A stretch of 5,576 nt of DNA, taken from NCBI GenBank assembly GCA_016194625.1, contig JACQBB010000432.1, positions 1 through 5,576 of the forward strand, in the 5' to 3' direction. The notes under the pieces were generated by a model. It was given only the letters and a program-made list of their open reading frames with translations, was not told the DNA's origin and searched no databases. This stretch comes from Elusimicrobiota bacterium (lineage in GTDB: Bacteria; Elusimicrobiota; Elusimicrobia; UBA1565; UBA9628). Positions 1 through 5,576 of this stretch are shown here, piece after piece. Within the stretch, counting starts at the first letter, position 1, and each line of letters starts with the position of its first letter. A program made the position numbers and the translations under genes.

Positions 1-518
1 GCCATCGCGTTCTCCTTCAGCGTGTCCAGCGCGGTGCGGACGTACTTCAGCGTCGCGCCCCCCGAGGCGACCTCGCCGAACGGGCGCGCGTACGACGCGC
101 CGACGGCGAAGTTCTGGTTGGAGAAGGTCGCGTCGGGATTCTCGGTGTCCCCGGCGCGCTTCTCGATGTTGGAGACGACCAGGTAGTTCACCCCCGCGCT
201 CCACGCGCCGCCGCTGCGCACCGGGGCCGCGTAGCCGAGGTAGCCCTGGTTCTGGTCGACGAACAGCGAGTTGTAGCTCGCGGTGACGTCCGGCTTGTCG
301 ACCTTGGCCAGCGCCGCGGGGTTCCAGTTGACCGCGTTGGCGTCCGCGTCGGTGTCGACGGCGGCGAACGCGCCGCCCATCGCCAGCGGCCGCGCGCCGA
401 CGCCGACGGTCAGGAAGTCGGCGCCGCTGGTGCCGGCGCCGCCGGTGAGCACGTTCAGCGCGGAGGCGGGAGCCGCCGCGAGGCCGAGGGCCAGGACCGC
501 GATGATGGAGTTCTTCAC
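1..518 (-). CDS. PorV/PorQ-family outer-membrane beta-barrel protein (C-terminally cut by the window edge)
   Basis: The reading frame is open from GTG at 518-516 to the left edge (172 full codons, no stop), so only the N-terminal part is present. It starts with a signal peptide: MKNS, a hydrophobic core IIAVLALGLAAAP, then an ASA cleavage site near residue 20. The mature protein carries the hallmark of the PorV/PorQ (UPF0164-like) family: VGVGARPLAMGGAF at about residues 38-51, an acidic stretch, then WNPAAL at 65-70. Alternating amphipathic strands follow (around 104-116, 136-146, 152-161), as in FadL-type barrels. Family knowledge: in type IX secretion PorV binds the C-terminal domains of cargo at the outer membrane; relatives outside Bacteroidota are often uncharacterised. 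The GTG start is chosen because an in-frame TAA lies 42 bases upstream with no better start between, and because the signal peptide begins there. It overlaps the upstream gene's stop by 4 bases and has only a weak ribosome-binding sequence, implying translational coupling. PorV and PorQ cannot be told apart from this fragment. Confidence 0.88.
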   Translation of the reverse strand, partial: MKNSIIAVLALGLAAAPASALNVLTGGAGTSGADFLTVGVGARPLAMGGAFAAVDTDADANAVNWNPAALAKVDKPDVTASYNSLFVDQNQGYLGYAAPVRSGGAWSAGVNYLVVSNIEKRAGDTENPDATFSNQNFAVGASYARPFGEVASGGATLKYVRTALDTLKENAM

Positions 519-3500
519 TTGATCACCGCCAGCTTGAAGGTGCCGGAGGATTGCTTACTCCCCCCGACCGACAAGACTCCGTAGTAGACTCCGTTGGCGA
601 CGGGCTGGCCGTTCTTGTTCTTGCCGTCCCAGACGGTGTAGTAGCACATGCTCGGGGAGACGTGCCCCGCGTCGACCTCCCGGACGAGGCGGCCCGACAG
701 CGTGTAGATGCGGATCACGCCGGTGCCGCTGATCCCCGCCGGGATCTCGTACTTGATCACGGTGCCGTCGGTGACGACCGAGCCGGTCAGGCCCGCGCAC
801 ACCCCGGCGGTCGTGTTCAGCGTCACGCTCTTCGTCTGCAGGCTGAACGGGTTCGGGAAGTTGAACACGCGCACCGTGGTCCCCGTGTAGACGCCGCCGC
901 TGACCTGCGACGGCCGCATCACCGCGAAGATGCCGGTGTCGTCGGGCCGCAGGACGATGGCGTTCGGCCGGTAGCCGCGGCCGTCCGAGATCGCCATCAG
1001 GCCCGTCCCGGCCTTCTTGCCCAGCACGCTCGCCAGGCTCTTCAGGCCCTTCACCGAGATCGTGCCCTTCACCGGGTCCAGCGTCTGCAGGCCCGGCACC
1101 GCGTCCCACTTCTGATTGGCCGAGTCGTAGGTGTACACCGCCAGGTCGGAGATGCTGGTCCCGTTCTGGTCGTAGGACAGGGTCAGGTCGACGCCCTTCT
1201 GCGTGTAGTTGATGCTGGAGAGCGTCATCGTGTACACGCCGCTGGCGAAGGCGCCCGTGCTGACGCCCGGGGCCTTCGCCTCGTTGGCGGCCGACGCGTC
1301 GGTCTCGCTCATGCACATGGACGGGATCGCGGTCGAGGCGATCGGGATCACGCCGCCCGCCGGCAGCGACAGCGCGGTCGAGTTGCTCCCGGCGCCTCCG
1401 GCGATGTCGATGGGCACCGCGTTCGACGGCAGGCCGGCCGAGGTCAGCGACGACTCGTCGCCGAGCAGGGCCTGGTCGATCTTCTGGCAGGTGTTGTGCG
1501 GGAGGTTGAGGCCGAACGGCACCTCGGCGGTCACCGTGGAGACGCGCGGGTCGTTGGGGATCGCCTCCAGGTGCATCACGTAGGTGACGCCGGTCGTCAG
1601 CGCCGACAGCGGGTAGTCGAGCAGCAGCTGGGTGACGCCTTGGCTGTCGGGCTGCTCGCGGAACAGCATGCTGACGTCCGTCGAGGTCGCCAGCGCGTAC
1701 GGGGACTGGCTGATCCGCGCGCTGCCGTCGGAGAACTGCTTGTAGTTCGCGATCACGAACTCGTAGTTCGCGCCCACCACGTGCCCGTACAGGTCCACGG
1801 TCAGCGGCTTGGGCTTCAGCGCGAAGTCGAAGCCCGAGCGGTTCCCGGCGATCGCGAGCGTCGACTGGTTGACCACGTAGTAGCCGGGCGCGTTCACGAA
1901 CACCTTGTAGTCGTCCCCGGAGGAGATGCCGGTGATCGTGTAGGTGCCGCTCGAGCTCGTCACCGCGCGGTACAGCGGAAGGGCGGCGGTCGGGTTCGCG
2001 ACGTTCTTGGTGTCGTCGTAGGCGACGACCGTCGCCCCCGCGATCGTCGTGCGGCCGAACGCCGCGCAGGAGGTGGAGCCCGCGGGGCAGATCGGGTTGT
2101 TGGTGTAGACCGTGCCCGAGATCGACGCGTTCGCGGCGACCATCGAGACCGTCGGGGCCGACACGCTGGACGCCGCCTTCACGTCGACGATGGCGGCCTG
2201 CGTGACGTAGCCGGCGGCGACGTACGCCAGCGAGTACTGCCCGGCGCCCAGGCCGGAGATGGACCAGCCGCCGGAGGCGTCCGTCGTCAGGGTGGTCGCG
2301 CTGTAGCCTTGCGCGGAGACCGTGACCTGGGCGTTCTGGAGGGCCGTCGAGTTCGTGGTCACCACCACGCCCGACAGCGTCGAGCCCGGGTTGGAGTCGA
2401 AGTCGATGTTCAGCGTCGTGGTGGACTGGGCGACGCCGAGGGTCACCGAGGTCTTGAACGGCGGATAGTTCGGCGAGGTCGCCACGAGGTTGTAGGTGAC
2501 GCCCGCGTCGAGGCCGCGGATCTCGTAGCCGATCGGGCCCCAGCCGGACGGCCCGATCAGGTTGCGGAACGCCGTGTAGTTGCTGTTGGCCACCGAGGCG
2601 TTGAGCTGGGGGTCGAACGGCGCCTCCGCCGGCGGGTACGGCACGCCCAGGCCGGCGGCCTTGAACACGCCGCTCGCGTCGTAGACGTACACGACCGGCA
2701 GGTAGTTCAGGAAGTTGTCGAACTTGCCCCCCAGCTGGGCGAACTGCTGCTGGTTGATCATGTTCGTGATCGTGAAGGTGCCGAACAGGACCGCCTGCGG
2801 CGTCGCCGACAGGTTCGTCGCCGGGCCCATGTTGACGCCCTGCGCGGTCGTCGTCGAGCCGCCCGGGCCGCCCATGTTGCTGAAGATCGGGATGGTGGCG
2901 CGGGACTGGCTGACGATGACGTTGGAGGTGGAGCCCATCACGACGACGTGCGGGCGCGCGCCGCCGGCGATGTTGGCCGAGTCGAACCCGCCCTTGCGGA
3001 TGAGGTAGAAGTCGTAGGACGAGCCGGAGCCGGGCTTGGCCGGGATCGGGCTGACGCAGAAGCCGGGCGCCGACAGGTATTGGCCCTGGCAGCGGTCGAT
3101 CCGGCCCGTCGAGTTCTGGAAGTCGAAGCGGCCGGCCACGTTCGCGCTGACGTCCTCGGGGCCGCCGCCGGCCAGGATGGAGACCAGGGTGTCGGCGCCG
3201 AGCTTGGAGCCCGCCGGGAGGGCGATGGTCTCCCACGTCTGGGCGGGGCAGTCGCCGTTGGGCGGGCAGGAGCTCGGGATGAACATCGGCGGGAGGTTGC
3301 CGACGGAGATCGACGGCTTCACCGCGACGGCGTTGTCCAGGTAGGCGTCCTGGCGGACGTCCTGGTTGGCCGTGACCGTGAGCTGCTGGGCGGGGCGCTT
3401 GGTCGTATAAGGGAAGTTGTTGTCGATGCCGCCGGAGCCGCTGCCGACCTGGAAGCGGTACACGCCCGGCAGGAGCCCGCCGATGTCGAACGAGCCGTCG

Positions 3501-5446
3501 GCCGCCAGCTGGGAGTTGCCCCAGGACTGGTTGCCGCCGGCGCCGACCCAGACGAACTGGTTCGACTGCGGCACGAACACGCTGCCGTCCGGCTTGCGCA
3601 GAGAGCCGAGGACGCGTCCCGCGGGCGCGAACTTCACCGGGATGTACGCGGCGGTCGAGTTGTTCAGGTCGACCTGGAGCTGGCTGCCGCCGGCGGTGAT
3701 CGCCCCCCAGTAGTCCGAGGTGAACGTCATCCAGTAGGCCTGGCCGCTGGACACCGGGATCGAGTAGTTGATGACCGGCCCCGTGCTCGCGGCGGTGAAC
3801 GCCTTGAAGCCTCCGCCGTTGCAGGGGCCGTTGCCGGTGCACTGCGGGTTCAGCGTGATCAGGACCGGGCTGGCCGACAGGTCGACGACGTTCGGGAAGG
3901 TCAGGCTGCCGGAGACCACGCCGGTGTTGGACGCGGTGGAGACCTGGACGACCACGGTCACCGACGAGGCGTGCGTGATCGTGACGCCGGCCGGGTCCAG
4001 CACCCACACGGGCGGCGACGCGGTCGTGTCCGAGCTGATGACGAGGTGCTGCTGGCTCGACGGGCAGGCGCCGTTCTGGGTCCCGCCGCCGAAGGCGAAG
4101 CCGTTGAACGAGGTCGCTCCGTACTGCGTGTAGGCGTTGAGCTGGTAGGAGCCCGTCGGGATGCCCGACAGCAGGACGTAGCCGGTGGCGGCGTTGGTGT
4201 TGAAGTTGGCCTGGCCCGGGGTCGAGCGCACCCCGGATCCGCAGGTCCCGCCGGTCGCCCACGGGGTCCAGTCCGGATACAGCGAGACGCCGGCGTGCGG
4301 GAGCGGGTTGCCGAACTGGTCCTGGACGTTCACCGCGATCTGCGCCGAGCTCGCGCCGATCCGCTTCAGCTGGTACGTGCGCTTGACGACCGTCGCCGTG
4401 GACCTATAGAGGAAATCGTTGGCGCCGGGCGCCGCGCCGAAGCCGGAGGACATCGCGGTGCTCTGGAAGCCCTCGTAGCACACGCCGTTGCTCGCGCACT
4501 GGCCGAACACCGAGGCGTAGTAGGTGACGCCGGCGGTCAGACCGTACAGCGACGCGCGGCCCGACGGGTCGGTCTGGCTGCCGCGGTTGTCGTAGTGCCA
4601 CTGGCCGAACGAGTCCTGATAGGCGCCGAACACCGACAGCCCGACCTGCGGGACCGGCACCGACGCGGTGTCGGTGACGATGATGTCGGCGCTCAGGCCG
4701 CCGCCGATGGAGCCGGAGTCGTTGTCGAGGGAGCCGGTCGGGGGCGTCGCGGAGCGGAAGTCGGCGACCGGCAGGAAGGCGGCCACGACGACCGGGGTGC
4801 TCGCGTTGAGGTCGACGGGGACGTCGTTGGAGATCGCGCGGTTGAGGGACGGGTCGAAGACGTTGATCTGGTAGGTGCCGGAGCTCGCGTAGTGGATGTC
4901 ATGGACCGTCATCACGCCCGCGCCGGTGCCGTCGGTGTTGGTGATGCCGTAGGCCGCGGCGCCGCCGCCGGAGGACTTCAGGTTGACCTGGCTGAAGACG
5001 ATGGAGTTCGGGGTGGCCGAGGCGACGTCGATCGAGATCTCGCCGAGGGCGCTCAAGCCCGCGGAGCTGAGGACGACGGTGATCGTGGCGGGGCTCGCCG
5101 ACGGGGCCGCCGCGGTGAGGCCGTTGAGGCTCGCGTTGAACTGGTCGACGATGGACGGCGCGAAGCCCTGGCTGGAGGCGAAGATCTGGTAGCTGACCCC
5201 GGCGGCCAGCGCGTTGAACGGCGCGGGATTGAGCGCGTCGAAGGTCGCTTGGCCGGACGCGTTGGTCATGCCGAGGCGCGAGTTCGCCGCGTCGGGGTTC
5301 CCGTTGACGAACGCCAGCGCCGCGACCTCCGCGCCCGGGACGGGCGCGCCGGCGGCGTTGTTGACCTGGACCACGAGGTTGGACAGGGCGGAGGCGGGAG
5401 CGGCGGTCACGAAGAGCAGCGCGGCCAGCGAGAACAGTTGTCTCAC
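515..5446 (-). CDS. Large exported multi-domain protein with carboxypeptidase-regulatory-like/Ig-like repeats and a FlgD-like (T9SS type A-like) C-terminal domain
   Basis: This 1643-residue protein is probably secreted or surface-anchored; no enzyme motif is visible and its exact role is unknown. Layout by residue: signal peptide 1-20; a row of beta-sandwich modules from about 22 to 1210; a less familiar region at about 711-850; clear carboxypeptidase-regulatory-like modules at about 1021-1100 and 1106-1210; another beta-rich part to about 1340; a module at about 1340-1478 with the pattern LTLSYD, LAVYTYD, KWDAVPG, GTISVKG, often seen just before such C-termini; and a FlgD-Ig-like/sorting-type domain from about 1524 to the end. 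Composition is rich in Ala, Gly, Ser, Thr and Asn and poor in Lys and Arg, as expected for an extracellular protein. The GTG start at 5446-5444 is supported by a GAGGG ribosome-binding site 7 bases upstream and by the signal peptide beginning exactly there. The frame is unbroken. The stop overlaps the PorV-like gene. An adhesin, a matrix or sheath protein, or a scaffold are all possible. Confidence 0.9.
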   Translation of the reverse strand: MRQLFSLAALLFVTAAPASALSNLVVQVNNAAGAPVPGAEVAALAFVNGNPDAANSRLGMTNASGQATFDALNPAPFNALAAGVSYQIFASSQGFAPSIVDQFNASLNGLTAAAPSASPATITVVLSSAGLSALGEISIDVASATPNSIVFSQVNLKSSGGGAAAYGITNTDGTGAGVMTVHDIHYASSGTYQINVFDPSLNRAISNDVPVDLNASTPVVVAAFLPVADFRSATPPTGSLDNDSGSIGGGLSADIIVTDTASVPVPQVGLSVFGAYQDSFGQWHYDNRGSQTDPSGRASLYGLTAGVTYYASVFGQCASNGVCYEGFQSTAMSSGFGAAPGANDFLYRSTATVVKRTYQLKRIGASSAQIAVNVQDQFGNPLPHAGVSLYPDWTPWATGGTCGSGVRSTPGQANFNTNAATGYVLLSGIPTGSYQLNAYTQYGATSFNGFAFGGGTQNGACPSSQQHLVISSDTTASPPVWVLDPAGVTITHASSVTVVVQVSTASNTGVVSGSLTFPNVVDLSASPVLITLNPQCTGNGPCNGGGFKAFTAASTGPVINYSIPVSSGQAYWMTFTSDYWGAITAGGSQLQVDLNNSTAAYIPVKFAPAGRVLGSLRKPDGSVFVPQSNQFVWVGAGGNQSWGNSQLAADGSFDIGGLLPGVYRFQVGSGSGGIDNNFPYTTKRPAQQLTVTANQDVRQDAYLDNAVAVKPSISVGNLPPMFIPSSCPPNGDCPAQTWETIALPAGSKLGADTLVSILAGGGPEDVSANVAGRFDFQNSTGRIDRCQGQYLSAPGFCVSPIPAKPGSGSSYDFYLIRKGGFDSANIAGGARPHVVVMGSTSNVIVSQSRATIPIFSNMGGPGGSTTTAQGVNMGPATNLSATPQAVLFGTFTITNMINQQQFAQLGGKFDNFLNYLPVVYVYDASGVFKAAGLGVPYPPAEAPFDPQLNASVANSNYTAFRNLIGPSGWGPIGYEIRGLDAGVTYNLVATSPNYPPFKTSVTLGVAQSTTTLNIDFDSNPGSTLSGVVVTTNSTALQNAQVTVSAQGYSATTLTTDASGGWSISGLGAGQYSLAYVAAGYVTQAAIVDVKAASSVSAPTVSMVAANASISGTVYTNNPICPAGSTSCAAFGRTTIAGATVVAYDDTKNVANPTAALPLYRAVTSSSGTYTITGISSGDDYKVFVNAPGYYVVNQSTLAIAGNRSGFDFALKPKPLTVDLYGHVVGANYEFVIANYKQFSDGSARISQSPYALATSTDVSMLFREQPDSQGVTQLLLDYPLSALTTGVTYVMHLEAIPNDPRVSTVTAEVPFGLNLPHNTCQKIDQALLGDESSLTSAGLPSNAVPIDIAGGAGSNSTALSLPAGGVIPIASTAIPSMCMSETDASAANEAKAPGVSTGAFASGVYTMTLSSINYTQKGVDLTLSYDQNGTSISDLAVYTYDSANQKWDAVPGLQTLDPVKGTISVKGLKSLASVLGKKAGTGLMAISDGRGYRPNAIVLRPDDTGIFAVMRPSQVSGGVYTGTTVRVFNFPNPFSLQTKSVTLNTTAGVCAGLTGSVVTDGTVIKYEIPAGISGTGVIRIYTLSGRLVREVDAGHVSPSMCYYTVWDGKNKNGQPVANGVYYGVLSVGGSKQSSGTFKLAVIK
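518..877 (-). other. C-terminal FlgD-Ig-like / T9SS type A-like sorting domain
   Basis: Residues 1524-1643 show the signature of this superfamily in order: VFNFPNPF at the start (1527-1534), VIKYEIP (1563-1569), VIRIYTLSGRLVRE (1577-1590), WDGKNKNGQPVANGVYYG (1606-1623) and a final strand ending in KLAVIK. Family knowledge: in Bacteroidota such domains are bound by PorV, pass through the outer membrane and are cleaved by PorU. The same fold also occurs in FlgD and in many secreted proteins whose export route is unproven. It contains two cysteines (C1550, C1601), which could form a disulfide. The link to type IX export is inferred from this pattern plus the PorV-like neighbour. Confidence 0.75.
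1013..1429 (-). other. Beta-rich module preceding the C-terminal domain (residues about 1340-1478)
   Basis: The region includes LPAGGVIPI (1361-1369), then GVDLTLSYDQNG (1418-1429), DLAVYTYDSANQKWDAVPG (1434-1452) and GTISVKGLKSLASVLG (1461-1476). The same string of motifs (a LTL-Y strand, a Y-W-VPG turn, then GTI-V) is familiar in large secreted proteins with FlgD-like C-termini and looks related to ZU5-type sandwiches. I cannot name the family firmly. Confidence 0.45.
1817..2131 (-). other. Carboxypeptidase-regulatory-like module with a cysteine-closed insertion (residues about 1106-1210)
   Basis: The module starts with ASISGTVYTNN, has the TIAGATVVAYDD strand, the SSSGTYTITGI turn and the DYKVFVNAPGYYVV strand typical of this fold. 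Relative to the preceding copy it carries an insertion after the first strand with C1120 and C1127, likely a disulfide-closed loop. Confidence 0.72.
2147..2386 (-). other. Carboxypeptidase-regulatory-like module (residues about 1021-1100)
   Basis: The module begins with GSTLSGVVVT, continues with ALQNAQVTVSAQGYS and TTDASGGWSISGL, and ends with GAGQYSLAYVAAGYVTQ. This is the standard pattern of a transthyretin-like fold in which a ligand-free structural domain repeats in extracellular proteins. It is one of the two copies nearest the family consensus in this protein. Confidence 0.75.
5387..5446 (-). other. Sec signal peptide of the large protein
   Basis: Residues 1-20 show a short basic start (MRQ), a hydrophobic core (LFSLAALLFVTAA) and a PASA cleavage site before LSN. 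There is no cysteine at +1, so this is a type I signal rather than a lipoprotein signal. The ending APASAL is also found in the signal peptide of the downstream PorV-like protein, where it has the same position relative to the cleavage site. Confidence 0.88.
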
Positions 5447-5453
5447 GCGGGAT

Positions 5454-5458
5454 CCCTC
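5454..5458 (-). promoter_or_regulatory. Ribosome-binding site of the large gene
   Basis: Read on the minus strand this is GAGGG, separated by 7 bases from the GTG start at 5446. It supports that start codon over other in-frame GTG/ATG possibilities. It can also pair with an upstream CCTC at 5462-5465, as noted in the findings. Confidence 0.7.
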
Positions 5459-5462
5459 GGCG

Positions 5463-5485
5463 AGGTCGGCGCGATGGACCGACCT
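5463..5485 (-). repeat. Leader hairpin, 7-bp perfect stem
   Basis: The arms AGGTCGG (5463-5469) and CCGACCT (5479-5485) are perfectly complementary around a 9-base loop. If transcribed from the candidate promoter, this hairpin sits in the 5' leader just upstream of the ribosome-binding site. There is no following T-run, so it does not look like an intrinsic terminator. Confidence 0.5.
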
Positions 5486-5499
5486 GGATGTGTGCGGCC

Positions 5500-5525
5500 T
5501 TATCTCGCAACATAGTGTAAGATAA
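5500..5525. repeat. Inverted repeat TTATCT-N14-AGATAA around the candidate -10 box
   Basis: The arms at 5500-5505 and 5520-5525 are perfect 6-base inverted copies separated by 14 bases, and both candidate -10 boxes lie in the spacer. Such spacing could suit a dimeric regulator, but short arms of this kind also arise by chance in AT-rich patches. Confidence 0.35.
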
Positions 5526-5540
5526 CGACGCTGAAGTCAA
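5512..5540 (-). promoter_or_regulatory. Candidate sigma-70-type promoter for the two-gene unit
   Basis: On the minus strand a TTGACT (-35-like, 5535-5540) is followed by two possible -10 boxes: TACACT (5514-5519, spacer 15) or CACTAT (5512-5517, spacer 17). The patch is unusually AT-rich for this window and lies about 65-95 bases before the start codon, leaving a leader of roughly 60 bases. Neither -10 box is strong, and the sigma-factor consensus of this organism is not known. Confidence 0.5.
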
Positions 5541-5576
5541 CGCGAAATCGGTCACACCGGAGCCCTTTCTGAGCAC

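Noticed and set aside
283..522. A 79-codon plus-strand frame opposite the PorV-like gene
   Set aside because: It is Ala/Pro-rich, antisense to a well-supported coding region and has no convincing ribosome-binding site or domain.
555..4262. A 1235-codon open frame on the minus strand in another frame
   Set aside because: The translation is rich in Arg, Pro, Gly and Asp with no recognisable domain, and it overlaps the well-supported large gene on the same strand; it is a GC-driven shadow.
5463..5485. The 7-bp hairpin as an intrinsic terminator of an upstream gene
   Set aside because: No T-run follows the stem on either strand, and it lies between the candidate promoter and the start codon.
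551..5515. A 1654-codon open frame on the plus strand, antisense to nearly the whole large gene
   Set aside because: Its product is dominated by Arg, Val, Asp, Gly, Ala and His in low-complexity runs with no signal peptide or domain. Long stop-free antisense frames are expected opposite a gene with mostly G/C third codon positions. The minus-strand frame has a signal peptide, a ribosome-binding site and recognisable domains.
4899..5576. A 225-codon minus-strand frame reaching the right edge
   Set aside because: After the first residues it becomes an Arg-rich low-complexity shadow of the 5' end of the large gene. Its upstream part covers the promoter-like AT-rich patch rather than coding-like sequence.

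Overview
This GC-rich window (roughly two thirds G+C by eye, with G/C strongly preferred at third codon positions) is read almost entirely from the minus strand. It holds one two-gene transcription unit running right to left: a 130-base leader/promoter region (5447-5576), a 1643-residue exported repeat protein (515-5446), and the first 172 codons of a PorV/PorQ-type outer-membrane protein (1-518) that leaves the window at its left edge. The two coding regions overlap by 4 bases (GTGA), so their translation is probably coupled.

The large protein starts with a clear signal peptide (no lipobox). It continues as a chain of beta-sandwich modules resembling carboxypeptidase-regulatory-like / bacterial Ig-type domains. 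It ends in a FlgD-Ig-like C-terminal domain with the NFPNPF start, the WDGKNKNG turn, a GVYYG strand and a terminal basic/hydrophobic strand (KLAVIK), which closely resembles a type A sorting domain of the type IX (Por) secretion system. No catalytic motif is visible. A surface, adhesive or structural role is the most that can be inferred. Its 16 cysteines fall in an order that suggests eight local disulfides, three of them in a recurring CxxNGxC loop.

The second protein carries the PorV/PorQ family hallmark (VGVGARPLAMGGAF followed by WNPAAL). In Bacteroidota, PorV is the outer-membrane component that binds the C-terminal domains of secreted cargo. A cargo-like protein translationally coupled to a PorV-like protein is the most interesting feature here and suggests a dedicated cargo/shuttle pair in a T9SS-like export route.

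The organism is a Gram-negative bacterium with an outer membrane. High GC combined with PorV/PorQ-like and FlgD-Ig-like C-terminal proteins fits Elusimicrobiota or other FCB-related or candidate phyla (for example Eisenbacteria-like lineages) better than typical low-GC Bacteroidota. This assignment is inference. No tRNA, rRNA, CRISPR array, insertion sequence or phage element was seen.
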